This document shows positions 18,562 to 28,492 of a stretch of DNA of 64,000 nt, one piece after another. Source of the stretch: Streptomyces sp. NBC_01476 (GTDB lineage Bacteria; Actinomycetota; Actinomycetes; Streptomycetales; Streptomycetaceae); contig NZ_CP109446.1 in the NCBI RefSeq assembly GCF_036227265.1, positions 2,741,501-2,805,500 on the forward strand, written 5' to 3'. The number at the start of each line of letters is the position of its first letter. Position 1 is the stretch's first letter. The notes below the pieces were generated by a model. The model did no database searches, was not told the DNA's origin, and saw only the letters and a list, made by a program, of their open reading frames with translations. Made by a program: the position numbers and the translations under genes.

Positions 18562-20013
18562 ATGCGCTCACACCTGCTCAACGACGCGACGACGGAGCAC
18601 TACCGGCGGTCCGTCGCCCACGGGGTCGAGCGGGTGGCGGCCACCCTCACCGCGACCGGCCGGCCGTTCACCGGAATCACCCCCGACGCCCTCGCACCGC
18701 GGATCGACGCGATCGATCTCGACCAGCCGGTCGGGGACACCGCCGCCGCCCTGGACGAGCTCGAATCCGTCTATCTCCGCGACGCCGTCCGCTTCGACCA
18801 TCCGCGCTATCTGGCACATCTCAACTGCCCGGTGGTCATACCGGCCCTCGTCGCCGAGGCCGTGCTCAGCGCCGTCAACTCCTCACTGGACACCTGGGAC
18901 CAGAGCGCCGGCGCCACCTTGATCGAGCGCCGGCTGATCGACTGGACGGCGGCCAGGATCGGCCTCGGCCCGGCCGCCGACGGCGTCTTCACCAGCGGCG
19001 GCACCCAGTCCAATCTGCAGGCAATGCTGCTGGCCCGCGAGGAGGCGGTCAGCCGCGGCGCCGACCCGGCGTCGCTGCGCGTCCTCGCCTCGGAGTGCGG
19101 GCACTTCAGCGTGCAGAAGGCCGCCAGACTGCTGGGGCTGCCCGCCGAAGCGGTGCTCGCCGTGCCCTGCGACCAGGACAAGCGGATGCGGACCGACCGA
19201 CTCGCCGCGGCGCTGGCGCACTGCGCGGACCAGGGCCTGACCCCGATGGCCGTGGTCGCCACCGCCGGCACCACCGACTTCGGCTCCATCGACCCGCTGC
19301 CCAAGATCGCCGAACTCTGCGCCCGGCACCGCGTCTGGCTCCATGTGGACGCTGCCTACGGCTGCGGCCTGCTGGTCTCCCGCACCCGCCGCCGGCTGCT
19401 CGACGGCATCGAGCACGCCGACTCGGTGACCGTCGACTACCACAAGTCCTTCTTCCAGCCGGTGAGTTCGAGCGCGCTGCTGGTCCGGGACCGCACCACG
19501 CTGCGGCACGCCACCTACCACTCCGACTACCTCAACCCGCGCCGGGCGGTCGCCGAGCGGATCCCCAACCAGGTGGACAAGTCGCTGCAGACCACCCGCC
19601 GTTTCGACGCGCTGAAGCTGTGGATGACGCTGCGGGTGATGGGCGCCGACGGGGTGGGCGAACTCTTCGACGAGGTGGTCGACCTGGCCGAGCGGGGCTG
19701 GCGACTGCTCGACGCCGACCCGCGGTTCGAGGTCGTCACCAGGCCCGCGCTGTCCACCCTGGTCTTCCGCTGGATCCCGCCGCGCACCTTCGACCCGGCC
19801 CGGATCGACCGCGCCAACCTCCACGCCCGCAAGGCGCTGTTCGCCTCCGGCGAGGCCGTGGTCGCCGGGACGAAGGTGCGCGGCAGCCACTACCTGAAGC
19901 TCACCCTGCTCAACCCCCGCACCACCACCGACGACATCGCCGCCGTGCTGGACCTCCTCGCCGGGCACGCCGAGCACTACCTGCAGCTGGGAGAGACGCT
20001 TGTCCACGCCTGA
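18562..20013 (+). CDS. desA: L-lysine decarboxylase of desferrioxamine biosynthesis
   Basis: A 483-residue PLP-dependent decarboxylase that converts lysine to cadaverine, the first step of desferrioxamine synthesis. PLP motifs are [48 protein letters not shown] and the Schiff-base lysine in [21 protein letters not shown] precedes the ATG by 10 bp. First gene of a four-gene overlapping operon; its stop overlaps the desB start by 14 bp. Expression should be repressed in iron-replete cells through the iron box directly upstream. Confidence 0.96.
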   Translation: MRSHLLNDATTEHYRRSVAHGVERVAATLTATGRPFTGITPDALAPRIDAIDLDQPVGDTAAALDELESVYLRDAVRFDHPRYLAHLNCPVVIPALVAEAVLSAVNSSLDTWDQSAGATLIERRLIDWTAARIGLGPAADGVFTSGGTQSNLQAMLLAREEAVSRGADPASLRVLASECGHFSVQKAARLLGLPAEAVLAVPCDQDKRMRTDRLAAALAHCADQGLTPMAVVATAGTTDFGSIDPLPKIAELCARHRVWLHVDAAYGCGLLVSRTRRRLLDGIEHADSVTVDYHKSFFQPVSSSALLVRDRTTLRHATYHSDYLNPRRAVAERIPNQVDKSLQTTRRFDALKLWMTLRVMGADGVGELFDEVVDLAERGWRLLDADPRFEVVTRPALSTLVFRWIPPRTFDPARIDRANLHARKALFASGEAVVAGTKVRGSHYLKLTLLNPRTTTDDIAAVLDLLAGHAEHYLQLGETLVHA

Positions 20014-21280
20014 GACACCCGACTTCATCGCGATCGGCCTCGGCCCGTTCAATCTGGGCCTGGCCTGTCTGACCGAGCCGGTCGACGGGCTGACCGGCGT
20101 CTTCCTGGAGAGCAAGCCGGACTTCGACTGGCACTCCGGGATGTTCCTGGAAGGCAGCACCCTGCAGACGCCGTTCCTCTCCGACCTGGTCACGCTCGCC
20201 GACCCCACCTCCCCCTTCAGCTTCCTCAACTACCTGAAGGAATCGGGCCGGTTGTACTCCTTCTACATCCGGGAGAGCTTCTATCCGCTGCGCGAGGAGT
20301 TCAATGACTACTGCCGCTGGGCCGCCGCCCGCATCCCCTCGATCCGCTTCGGGCGGACCGTGACCGAGGTCCGCTACGACGAGCGGGACGCGGTCTACGT
20401 GGTCCGCACCGCCACCGGGGAGACCTATCGCGCGCCACGGCTGGTCCTCGGCACCGGCACCCCGCCCCACCTGCCGGCCGCCTGCGAGGGCATCGGCGGC
20501 GACGCGGTGCACAACTCCCGCTACCTCACGGTCAAGGAGGAGCTGCAGGCCAAGCGGAGCATCACCGTGGTGGGCAGCGGACAGAGCGCCGCGGAGATCT
20601 ACTACGACCTGCTCCAGGACATCGACACCCGCGGTTACGAACTGACCTGGGTGACCCGCTCCCCGCGCTTCTTCCCGCTCGAATACACCAAGCTCACGCT
20701 GGAAATGACCTCCCCGGAGTACGTCGACTACTTCCACGCCCTGCCCGGACCGGTGCGCGACCGGCTGAACCTCACCCAGAAGAACCTCTACAAGGGCATC
20801 AACTCCGAGCTGATCAACGGCATCTTCGACCTGCTCTACGTCAAGAACCGCCGCGGCAAGGTCCCCACCCGGCTGCTCACCAACACCGAGCTGACCAGCG
20901 CGCGGTACGAGACGGACGCCGGAGCCGGCACGTACACGCTCGGGCTGCGCCAGCGCGAGCAGGGCCGCGACCACACCCTGACCACCGAGGGCCTGGTACT
21001 GGCCACCGGCTACCGCTACCAGGTGCCGGACTTCCTCACCCCCGTCCGCGACCGCATCCGCTGGGACGAGCAGGGCCGTTACGACGTCAGCCGCGACTAC
21101 GCCATCGACGTCACCGGCCACGGCGTGTACGTGCAGAACGCCGAGCTGCACACCCACGGCTTCACCGCGCCCGACCTCGGCATGGCCGCGTACCGCAATT
21201 CCCGCATCATCCGGCAGCTGCTCGGCCGCGAGCACTACCGGGTGGAAACGGCCATCGCCTTCCAGGAGTTCACCGCATGA
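20000..21280 (+). CDS. desB: Cadaverine N-monooxygenase of desferrioxamine biosynthesis
   Basis: A 426-residue flavin-dependent N-hydroxylating monooxygenase (lysine/ornithine hydroxylase family) making N-hydroxycadaverine. The FAD-binding [12 protein letters not shown] is near the N-terminus, the NADPH site [15 protein letters not shown] is near residue 190, and [13 protein letters not shown] is the family's C-terminal fingerprint. Translation starts at a TTG inside the end of desA, with GGGAGAG 5 bp upstream. It overlaps desC by 4 bp. Confidence 0.95.
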   Translation: MSTPETPDFIAIGLGPFNLGLACLTEPVDGLTGVFLESKPDFDWHSGMFLEGSTLQTPFLSDLVTLADPTSPFSFLNYLKESGRLYSFYIRESFYPLREEFNDYCRWAAARIPSIRFGRTVTEVRYDERDAVYVVRTATGETYRAPRLVLGTGTPPHLPAACEGIGGDAVHNSRYLTVKEELQAKRSITVVGSGQSAAEIYYDLLQDIDTRGYELTWVTRSPRFFPLEYTKLTLEMTSPEYVDYFHALPGPVRDRLNLTQKNLYKGINSELINGIFDLLYVKNRRGKVPTRLLTNTELTSARYETDAGAGTYTLGLRQREQGRDHTLTTEGLVLATGYRYQVPDFLTPVRDRIRWDEQGRYDVSRDYAIDVTGHGVYVQNAELHTHGFTAPDLGMAAYRNSRIIRQLLGREHYRVETAIAFQEFTA

Positions 21281-21870
21281 CCGAGCCCACAGCCGCCGGA
21301 CCGTACGACCCGCTCGCCCCGCACGCCCCGCTCGACCCCCTCGACCCCGCCCGCTTCACCTTCCGCCCGGTCGACCCGATCGCCGACGCGTCCCTGCTGC
21401 ACACCTGGGTGACCCACCCCAAAGCGGCCTTCTGGCTGATGGGGGACGCCGGGGTGTACGACGTGGAGCGCGCCTACGCCGACATCGCGCAGGCGCCGTA
21501 CCAGGACGCCTTCATCGGACGGTACGACCGCAGGCCCGCCTTCCTGATGGAGCGGTACGACCCCGCGCAGGTCGAACTCAACGGGCTGTACGCAGCCGAA
21601 CCCGGCGACATCGGCATGCACTTCCTGGTCGCCCCGGCCCCCGCGGCACCGGTCCACGGCTTCAGCCGCGCGGTGCTCAGGGCCGTCATGACCGAACTCT
21701 TCCGTGACCCGGCCGTCCACCGGGTGGTGGTCGAACCCGACATCCGCAACACCGCCGTGCACGCGCTCAACGAGGCGGTCGGCTTCACGATCGTCCGCCG
21801 GATCAGGACACCCGAGAAGGACGCGTACCTCAGCGTCTGCACCCGAGCACAGTTCGAGGCCCGCCGATGA
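21277..21870 (+). CDS. desC: N-hydroxycadaverine acyltransferase
   Basis: A 197-residue GNAT-fold acyltransferase of the IucB/AlcB type, which attaches succinyl or acetyl groups to N-hydroxycadaverine. Recognisable segments are [27 protein letters not shown], and [20 protein letters not shown]. It has overlapping starts and stops with desB and desD, consistent with coupled translation of one operon. Confidence 0.94.
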   Translation: MTEPTAAGPYDPLAPHAPLDPLDPARFTFRPVDPIADASLLHTWVTHPKAAFWLMGDAGVYDVERAYADIAQAPYQDAFIGRYDRRPAFLMERYDPAQVELNGLYAAEPGDIGMHFLVAPAPAAPVHGFSRAVLRAVMTELFRDPAVHRVVVEPDIRNTAVHALNEAVGFTIVRRIRTPEKDAYLSVCTRAQFEARR

Positions 21871-23840
21871 CCCCGACCCCGGGCGCGACCGCCCACCTCA
21901 CCCCCGACCGGTGGGCACGGGCCACCCGCCACCTGATCCGTAAAGCGCTCGCCGAGTTCAGCCACGAGCGCCTGCTGCACCCCGTCAGGGCGCCGGGCAC
22001 CAGCGCGTACACGGTCAGCGGTGACAGCGGCACGACCACGTACCGCTTCACCGCCACCCGCCTCGCCCTCGACCACTGGCACATCGACCCGGCCTCGATC
22101 ACCCGCCACCGCGACGGCGCCCGGCTCCCCCTGGACGCGCTCGCCTTCTTCACCGAGCTGCGCGCCACCCTGGGCCTGAGCGACGCCGTGCTCCCGGTCT
22201 ACCTGGAGGAGATCACCGCGACCCTCTCCTGCCTCGCCTTCAAGTCCGCGGCCCGGGACCGTCACCCGTGCGGCGCGGCGCAGTTGCCGGCGGCGGGCTT
22301 CCAGGTGATCGAGAGCGCGATGACCGAGGGGCACCCCTGCTTCGTGGCGAACAGCGGCCGGCTCGGCTTCGGGGCGCACGACCTGCTCCGCTACGCCCCC
22401 GAGGCCGCCGCACCTGTCCGCCTCAGCTGGCTGGCCGCCCACCGTGACCTCGCCGTCTTCACGGCGGGCGCCGGCCTGGACTACGACACCCTGATCGCCG
22501 CCGAGCTGGACCCGGCCACCCGCGAGCGCTTCGCGGCCGAACTCACCGGCCGCGGGCTCGACCCGGCCGGTTACCTGCTGCTGCCGGTCCACCCGTGGCA
22601 ATGGGAGCACAAGATCGCCGTCACCTTCGCGGGTGAGGTCGCGCAACGGCGCCTGGTGCACCTCGGTCCGGGTGACGACGAGCACCTGGCCCAGCAGTCC
22701 GTCCGCACCTTCTTCAACGCGAGCCGCCCCACCCGGCATTACGTGAAAACGGCGCTCTCGGTGCTCAACATGGGCTTCATGCGCGGGCTGTCCGCCGCGT
22801 ACATGGAGGCGACCCCGGCGATCAACGACTGGCTGGCCGGACTGATCGCGGCCGACCCGACCCTCACCGCCGCCGGCTTCTCGATCATCCGCGAGCGGGC
22901 CGCCATCGGCTACCACCACCTCGGGTACGAGGCCGCGACGGAGAAGGGCTCGCCCTACCGGAAGATGCTGGCCGCGCTCTGGCGGGAGAGCCCGGTCAAC
23001 GGCCTGGCACCCGGCCGCTCCCTCACCACCATGGCTGCCCTGCTGCACGTCGACGACCCGGCACCGGCCGAACCGGCCGCCCGGACAGACGCGACCGCAC
23101 CGACGGATGCGGCCGACCCGACGGATGCGGCCGACCCGCCGGAAGCGACCGACCCGACGGACGTGGCCGACCCGACAGGAGTGACCCACCCGCCCCAGCC
23201 CCCCTCCTTCGCCGCCGCCCTGATCACCCGCTCCGGCCTCCCCCCGGAGCAGTGGCTGCGCCGCTACCTGGACGCCTACCTCGTCCCCGTCCTGCACAGC
23301 CTCTTCGCCTACGGCCTCGCCTACATGCCGCACGGTGAGAACGTCATCCTGGTGCTGGGCGAGGACGGCGGCACGGTCGAGCGGGCGATCTTCAAGGACA
23401 TCGCCGAGGAGATCGTGGTGATGTCCCCGGACACCCCGCTGCCGCCGGCGGCCGAGCGGATCCGGGCCGCCGTACCGGAGGGCGAGCAGGTGCTCGCCGT
23501 CTTCACCGACGTCTTCGACTGCTTCTTCCGCTTCCTGGCCGCGATCCTGCACACCGGGCAGGTGCTGGACCAGACGGCCTTCTGGCGGACGGTCGCCGAC
23601 TGTGTGACGGACTACCAGCGGGCGCACCCCGAACTCGCCGGGACGTTCGCACGGTACGACCTCTTCGCGCCGCGGTTCCCGCTGTCCTGCCTCAACCGGC
23701 TGCAACTGCGCGACAACCAGCAGATGGTGGACCTGGCCGACCCGTCGGCCGCCCTCCAGTTCGCCGGCACCCTGGCCAATCCGCTGTCAGCCGCCCGGCA
23801 GGATCAGCCGGCCGGCCAGGCGACCTGGGCCGAGCGGTAG
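21867..23840 (+). CDS. desD: Desferrioxamine synthetase with internal 6-residue repeat expansion
   Basis: A 657-residue IucA/IucC-family NIS synthetase that joins and cyclises three hydroxamate units using ATP. Motifs include AAQLPAAGFQVIESAMTEGHP, PVHPWQWEHK, SVRTFFNASRPTRHYVKTA and YMPHGENVILVL. It is about 50 residues longer than I expect for DesD. The excess is a Thr-Asp-Ala-Pro-rich run at about residues 395-445 encoded by six tandem 18-bp units. The 3' end overlaps the convergent hexosaminidase gene by 37 bp. The motifs either side are intact, so the enzyme is probably functional. Confidence 0.95.
   Translation: MTPTPGATAHLTPDRWARATRHLIRKALAEFSHERLLHPVRAPGTSAYTVSGDSGTTTYRFTATRLALDHWHIDPASITRHRDGARLPLDALAFFTELRATLGLSDAVLPVYLEEITATLSCLAFKSAARDRHPCGAAQLPAAGFQVIESAMTEGHPCFVANSGRLGFGAHDLLRYAPEAAAPVRLSWLAAHRDLAVFTAGAGLDYDTLIAAELDPATRERFAAELTGRGLDPAGYLLLPVHPWQWEHKIAVTFAGEVAQRRLVHLGPGDDEHLAQQSVRTFFNASRPTRHYVKTALSVLNMGFMRGLSAAYMEATPAINDWLAGLIAADPTLTAAGFSIIRERAAIGYHHLGYEAATEKGSPYRKMLAALWRESPVNGLAPGRSLTTMAALLHVDDPAPAEPAARTDATAPTDAADPTDAADPPEATDPTDVADPTGVTHPPQPPSFAAALITRSGLPPEQWLRRYLDAYLVPVLHSLFAYGLAYMPHGENVILVLGEDGGTVERAIFKDIAEEIVVMSPDTPLPPAAERIRAAVPEGEQVLAVFTDVFDCFFRFLAAILHTGQVLDQTAFWRTVADCVTDYQRAHPELAGTFARYDLFAPRFPLSCLNRLQLRDNQQMVDLADPSAALQFAGTLANPLSAARQDQPAGQATWAER
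23085..23192 (+). repeat. Six 18-bp tandem units within desD
   Basis: Six head-to-tail, in-frame 18-bp units encode TDATAP, TDAADP, TDAADP, PEATDP, TDVADP and TGVTHP. Units two and three (23103-23120 and 23121-23138) are identical, which points to recent slippage or unequal exchange. Confidence 0.92.
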
Positions 23841-25498
23841 TAGGAGATCCCCATCGCGTCCCAGCGGGGCGCCTGGGCCGAGAGCCGCACCCGGTAGGTG
23901 TCCCAGTCGTGCGTGGCCGCCGGGGACCAGCCGAGTTCGGCGATCCCCGGCAGCCGCGGGAAGGCCATGTAGTCCAGGTCGGCGGTGGTCTTCAGGGTCT
24001 CGGTCCACAGCGGGGCCTCCACGCCGTACACCGCGGACGCCGGGACGCCCTTGACGTAGGTCGCCGGGTCCCAGTCGTAGGAGGCCCGCACGTCCACGTA
24101 GCCCGCCCACGACTTTCCCAGCGTGGTGGACGAGGTGTACTTCATGTCGAGGTAGCTCCGGTTCGCCGGGGACATGATCACCCGGGTGCCGGCCTGGGCG
24201 GCCGCCGCGACCTCCTGCTCGTTGCCCGCGGTGCCCCAGTACTGGGCGATCGTGCCCGCCGCCGGATGGGCGGCGTCGATCTGGTGCCAGCCGATCGCCG
24301 TCTTGCCGTGGTCCGCGACGATCCGCTGCACCCGGTCCACATAGCTGACGTAGTCCGCCGCGCTGGTGGACTGGGCCTCGTCGCCGCCGATGTGCAGATA
24401 GGGGCCGGGGGTCAGCGCGGCGACCTCGCCGATCACATCGCCCAGGAAGTCGTAGGTGTCCTCGCGGGCAGCGCAGAGCGTGCTGAAGCCGACGCTGGTG
24501 CCGGTGTAGAGCGCGGGGGACGTGCCGTCGCAGTTCAGCCGGGGGTAGGAGGCCAGGGCCGCGTTGGAGTGCCCGGGACCGTCGATCTCCGGTACGACGT
24601 CGAGGAAGTGGGCTCCCGCGTAGGCGACGATCTCCCGGTAGTCGGCCTGGGTGTAGAAGCCGCCGGGGCCGCCGCCGACCTGGGTGCTGCCGCCGTAGCC
24701 GGTCAGCCGGGGCCAGGAGTCGACCGCGATCCGCCAGCCCTGGTCGTCGGTGAGATGCAGATGCAGCGTGTTGATCTTGTAGAGCGCCAGCTGGTCGATG
24801 AACCGCTCGACCTGGGCGACGGTGAAGAAGTGCCGGGCCACGTCGAGCATCGCCCCGCGGTAGGCGTAGCGCGGCACATCGGTGATGTCCGTGCTGGGGA
24901 CGGTCCAGTCGGTGTCCGGGAGCGCGGACCGGCTCTCCACCGCGGCCGGCAGCAGTTGCCGCAGGGTCTGCACCCCGTGGTAGAGCCCGGCTGCGGTCCG
25001 GGCGCTGATCAGCACGGAGGCGCCGGTGGTACGGAGCCGGTACCCCTCGTCGCCGAGGCCCTGGTCGGGGTCGCCGAGCGCCAGCACGATGCCGGCCGGG
25101 TCGCCGTCGGCGGCGCCGCCCTCGGCCACCCCGTGGGCGGCGCGGCCGGTGACGACCGGCAGGGCGTAGCCGGTGGCGGGGCGGAGCAGCCCGGCCGCGT
25201 AGTCCGCGACGTCCCTGGCCGGGGCGGAGGATCCGGCGTCCAGGGTGATCGGGGTGCCGGCGGCGATCCGGAAGGCGCCGCCTCCCGGCCGCACCGAGGA
25301 CGGCACCGGCACCACCCGGGAGGTGACCGCGGCGACCGCCGGGTCCGGTGCGGCGGCGGGCGGGGCCCCCGTGGCGCCCGGCGAGGCGGCGCGTGCCCCG
25401 GCCGCCGTGGCGCCCGCGGCCAGCATCACCGCGCAGAGCACCCGCAGCAGGGGTCCGCGCAGCGCCCGGGCGCGTGTCCGTCCTTCGAGTCGGTTCAC
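23804..25498 (-). CDS. Secreted GH20 beta-N-acetylhexosaminidase
   Basis: A 564-residue family 20 hexosaminidase that removes terminal GlcNAc from chitooligosaccharides. The N-terminus is a signal sequence (about residues 1-35: charged start, then LLRVLCAVMLAAGATAAG). A GH20b domain follows, then the catalytic barrel with LHLHLTDDQGWRIAVDSWPRL, VPEIDGPGHSNAA and the catalytic Asp-Glu pair in LHIGGDEAQST. The GTG at 25498 is chosen because it directly precedes the signal peptide. Its neighbour glmS fits an amino-sugar theme. I saw no DasR-type operator in its upstream region. Confidence 0.9.
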   Translation of the reverse strand: MNRLEGRTRARALRGPLLRVLCAVMLAAGATAAGARAASPGATGAPPAAAPDPAVAAVTSRVVPVPSSVRPGGGAFRIAAGTPITLDAGSSAPARDVADYAAGLLRPATGYALPVVTGRAAHGVAEGGAADGDPAGIVLALGDPDQGLGDEGYRLRTTGASVLISARTAAGLYHGVQTLRQLLPAAVESRSALPDTDWTVPSTDITDVPRYAYRGAMLDVARHFFTVAQVERFIDQLALYKINTLHLHLTDDQGWRIAVDSWPRLTGYGGSTQVGGGPGGFYTQADYREIVAYAGAHFLDVVPEIDGPGHSNAALASYPRLNCDGTSPALYTGTSVGFSTLCAAREDTYDFLGDVIGEVAALTPGPYLHIGGDEAQSTSAADYVSYVDRVQRIVADHGKTAIGWHQIDAAHPAAGTIAQYWGTAGNEQEVAAAAQAGTRVIMSPANRSYLDMKYTSSTTLGKSWAGYVDVRASYDWDPATYVKGVPASAVYGVEAPLWTETLKTTADLDYMAFPRLPGIAELGWSPAATHDWDTYRVRLSAQAPRWDAMGISYYRSAQVAWPAG

Positions 25499-25672
25499 GC
25501 CCCGATGCCTACCGGTGGCCCCCTGCCGGGTCAAGGCGCCCCTCCCCCGGAGCGGGCGACGCCACCCGCCTGCTCCCAGCAGGTCACCCTTTTGGTCGCC
25601 CTTAAGACGCATGGGTGCCCGAAAGCGGGCAGGATTCTTGCAAAGAACAGATCTCGCCACCACTATCGACAG

Positions 25673-25948
25673 GTGCTCGAACGCCGGACCTCCTACGACG
25701 ACCTCATCGACCACCTGGTGCGCACCACGCCGCTGCACCGCGGCGAGGCCGTCCGGGTGGTGCTGGACGTACTGGCGTACTTCGATGAGACGACCGAGGA
25801 GTTCGTCCGCAGAAGACACCGTGAGCTCCAGGCGAAGGGCCTGGTGAACACGGAGATCTTCGAGCGGGTCGCCGAGGAGCTGCCGCACCGGGCGGTCGCA
25901 CCGGCCGAGCTCTCCCAGCGCCAGCTCCGCCGGATCGTCTACGGCTGA
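25673..25948 (+). CDS. Small conserved protein of unknown function
   Basis: A 91-residue, highly charged, mostly helical protein beginning with a GTG (VLERRTSYDDLIDHLV). It has no cysteines, signal peptide or membrane segment. The sequence reads like a compact helical adaptor, but I do not recognise a named family. It lies between the hexosaminidase and glmS in an arrangement I recall from other streptomycetes. A short hairpin (TGCCCG/CGGGCA at 25616-25631) occurs in its leader. No convincing Shine-Dalgarno sequence is seen, so the start is uncertain. Confidence 0.6.
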   Translation: MLERRTSYDDLIDHLVRTTPLHRGEAVRVVLDVLAYFDETTEEFVRRRHRELQAKGLVNTEIFERVAEELPHRAVAPAELSQRQLRRIVYG

Positions 25949-26062
25949 GCCCACCACCGGCCACCGCTCCACCCAGCCCGCTTTCCGGGCACCCCGCCCG
26001 GGACCGCCACCCCCGGGCCGCAGGGACGACGTACGGCGAAGGACGACGGAGAGGGACGACAC

Positions 26063-27877
26063 ATGTGCGGAATCGTCGGTTACATCGGCAGGCGTGACGT
26101 GGCGCCACTGCTGCTCGAGGGCCTGCAGCGGCTGGAGTACCGGGGTTACGACTCGGCCGGCATCGTCATCACCGGCAAGTCGGGGGACCTGCGGACCGTG
26201 AAGGCCAAGGGCCGGGTCCGGGAGCTGGAGTCCCGCATCCCCAAGCGGTTCGCCGGCACCACGGGCATCGCGCACACCCGGTGGGCCACCCATGGGGCGC
26301 CCAGCGACGAGAACGCCCACCCGCACCTGGACGCCGACCAGAAGGTCGCGGTCGTCCACAACGGGATCATCGACAACGCCTCCGAACTCCGCGCCCGGCT
26401 GATCGCCGAGGGCACCGTCTTCAGCTCCGAGACCGACACCGAGGTGCTGGCGCACCTGATCGCCCGCTCCCCCGCCGAGACGCTGGAGCAGAAGGTCAGC
26501 GAGGCGCTGCGGGCCATCGAGGGCACCTTCGGCATCGCGGTGCTGCACAAGGACTTCCCCGACCGGATCGTCGCGGCCCGCAACGGTTCCCCGGTGGTGC
26601 TGGGCATCGGCGAGAAGGAGATGTTCGTCGCCTCGGACGTCGCCGCCCTGGTCGCGCACACCCGGCAGGTCGTCACCCTCGGGGACGGCGAGATGGCCAC
26701 CTTGAAGGCCGACGACTTCCGCACCTACACCACCGAGGGGTCCCGGACCACCGCGACGCCGACCACCGTGGAGTGGGAGGCCGAGTCGTACGACATGGGC
26801 GGCCACGACACCTACATGCACAAGGAGATCGCCGAGCAGGCCGAGGCGGTGGACCGGGTGCTGCGCGGCCGGATCGACGACCGGTTCGCCACCGTGCACC
26901 TGGGGGGTCTGAACCTGGAGCCGGGCGAGGCCCGCCGGGTGCGGCGGATCAAGATCCTCGGCTGCGGTACGAGCTACCACGCGGGTCAGATCGGCGCCCA
27001 GCTGATCGAGGAGCTGGCCCGTATCCCGTCGGACGCCGAGCCCGCCTCGGAGTTCCGCTACCGCAACCCGGTGGTCGACCCGGACACCCTCTACGTGGCG
27101 GTGTCGCAGTCAGGTGAGACCTATGACGTACTGGCCGCCGTGCAGGAGCTGAAGCGCAAGGGCGCCCGGGTGCTCGGCATCGTCAACGTGGTGGGGTCGG
27201 CCATCGCCCGCGAGGCGGACGGCGGTACGTATGTGCACGCCGGTCCTGAGGTGTGCGTGGTGTCCACCAAGTGCTTCACCAACACGGTGGTGGCCTTCGC
27301 GCTGCTCGCGCTGCACTTGGGGCGGATCAGGGACCTGTCGGTCGCCGACGGCCGGCGGATCATCGACGGCCTGCGCCGGCTGCCAGGGCAGATCGACGAG
27401 ATCCTCAAGGCCGAGCCGGAGATCAAGGTGCTCGCCAAGCAGTACGCGGACGCCAAGTCGATGCTCTTCATCGGGCGGGTCCGCGGCTACCCGGTGGCCC
27501 GCGAGGCGTCGTTGAAGCTGAAGGAGGTCAGCTACATCCACGCCGAGGCGTACCCGGCCTCCGAGCTGAAGCACGGGCCGCTGGCGCTGATCGACCCGTC
27601 GATGCCCACGGTGGCGATCGTGCCGGACGACGAACTGCTGGAGAAGAACCGGGCGGCGCTGGAGGAGATCAAGGCGCGCAGCGGCCGGATCCTTGCGGTC
27701 GCGCACCAGGAGCAGGAGAAGGCCGACGACACGATCGTGGTGCCGAAGAACGAGGACGAGCTGGACCCGATCCTGATGGGCATCCCGCTCCAGCTCTTCG
27801 CCTACCACACCGCGCTGGCGCTGGGCCGGGACATCGACAAGCCGCGCAACCTGGCCAAGTCGGTCACGGTGGAGTAG
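26063..27877 (+). CDS. glmS: Glutamine-fructose-6-phosphate aminotransferase (isomerising)
   Basis: A 604-residue enzyme that makes glucosamine-6-phosphate from fructose-6-phosphate and glutamine, the entry to cell-wall amino sugars. The catalytic Cys2 begins the MCGIVGYIG glutaminase domain. Two SIS domains follow, with GCGTSYHAG and VSQSGETYDV in the first and AREASLKLKEVSYIHAEA in the second; the C-terminus ends PRNLAKSVTVE as usual. The start follows GGAGAGGGA. Streptomycetes commonly have more than one glmS. There is no glmS ribozyme upstream. A hairpin terminates it at 27903-27931. Confidence 0.96.
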   Translation: MCGIVGYIGRRDVAPLLLEGLQRLEYRGYDSAGIVITGKSGDLRTVKAKGRVRELESRIPKRFAGTTGIAHTRWATHGAPSDENAHPHLDADQKVAVVHNGIIDNASELRARLIAEGTVFSSETDTEVLAHLIARSPAETLEQKVSEALRAIEGTFGIAVLHKDFPDRIVAARNGSPVVLGIGEKEMFVASDVAALVAHTRQVVTLGDGEMATLKADDFRTYTTEGSRTTATPTTVEWEAESYDMGGHDTYMHKEIAEQAEAVDRVLRGRIDDRFATVHLGGLNLEPGEARRVRRIKILGCGTSYHAGQIGAQLIEELARIPSDAEPASEFRYRNPVVDPDTLYVAVSQSGETYDVLAAVQELKRKGARVLGIVNVVGSAIAREADGGTYVHAGPEVCVVSTKCFTNTVVAFALLALHLGRIRDLSVADGRRIIDGLRRLPGQIDEILKAEPEIKVLAKQYADAKSMLFIGRVRGYPVAREASLKLKEVSYIHAEAYPASELKHGPLALIDPSMPTVAIVPDDELLEKNRAALEEIKARSGRILAVAHQEQEKADDTIVVPKNEDELDPILMGIPLQLFAYHTALALGRDIDKPRNLAKSVTVE

Positions 27878-27902
27878 TCGCGCCCGGTACGGCGGTACGA
27901 GA

Positions 27903-27931
27903 AGGGCCCCGCCTGTTGCCGACGGGGCCCT
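27903..27931. terminator. Hairpin between convergent glmS and uspA-like genes
   Basis: A 9-bp perfect stem AGGGCCCCG / CGGGGCCCT with an 11-nt loop, 25 bp after the glmS stop and 39 bp from the convergent stress-protein stop. It can serve both strands. Confidence 0.7.
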
Positions 27932-27970
27932 GCGTACTTCTGGCCTCCCGGAGCACTCCCCGGGGGGTGC

Positions 27971-28492
27971 TCAGGGGATCACCACCACCGGCCGCTGCGC
28001 CCGCCGGGCCAGCCGCCCGGCCACCGAGCCGAAGATCCGGCCGACCAGCCCGGTCGTACCGCCGACCACGATCGCGTCGGCCTCGTACTCCCGGCCGACC
28101 TCCTCCAGCTCGTGGCAGATGTCGCCGCCGCGCTCCACCAGCACCCAGGAGATCTCGGCGAGGTGGTCCGCACAGGCCAGCTCCAGGCCGAGCAGCTCGG
28201 TGCGGTGGTCGGGCACGTCCACGAAGACCGGTGGCTCGCAGCCGGCCCATACGGTGGCCGGCAGCCGGTTGGCCACATGCACGATGATCAGCGCGGATCC
28301 GGTCCTGCGGGCCATGCCGACCGCGTAGGAGAGCGCGCGCTCGCTGGACAGGGAACCGTCGAAACCCACCACGACGCCGTGCCGGAAGGCCGGATCGCAG
28401 GCGTGTCGCGCCGCGGTCGCCGGCTCCGGCAGGGCGGCGGCATCGGCGAGCGGCCTGCCGTCGGCGGGTTCGGGAAAGTCAGGACCGGCCAT
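27971..28492 (-). CDS. Universal stress protein (UspA family)
   Basis: A 173-residue single-domain UspA protein. The core starts GVVVGFDGSLSSERALSYAV and ends with the ATP-binding loop VVGGTTGLVGRIFGSVAGRL followed by RPVVVIP. Residues 1-38 are a variable extension. UspA proteins bind ATP and respond to stress or dormancy in actinobacteria. ATG 28492 is chosen as the nearest start giving a normal length. The upstream region is shared with the long leader of adpA. Confidence 0.85.
   Translation of the reverse strand: MAGPDFPEPADGRPLADAAALPEPATAARHACDPAFRHGVVVGFDGSLSSERALSYAVGMARRTGSALIIVHVANRLPATVWAGCEPPVFVDVPDHRTELLGLELACADHLAEISWVLVERGGDICHELEEVGREYEADAIVVGGTTGLVGRIFGSVAGRLARRAQRPVVVIP

Noticed and set aside
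23804..25672. DasR operator controlling hexosaminidase and glmS
   Set aside because: I looked for a TGGTCTAGACCA-like palindrome upstream of both genes and saw none.
25949..26062. glmS ribozyme or riboswitch leader before glmS
   Set aside because: Only 114 bp with no ribozyme core; actinobacteria normally lack it.
25499..26980. Upstream extension of the hexosaminidase frame over glmS
   Set aside because: The frame stays open by chance; the signal peptide of the hexosaminidase begins at 25498 and glmS occupies the other strand with intact motifs.
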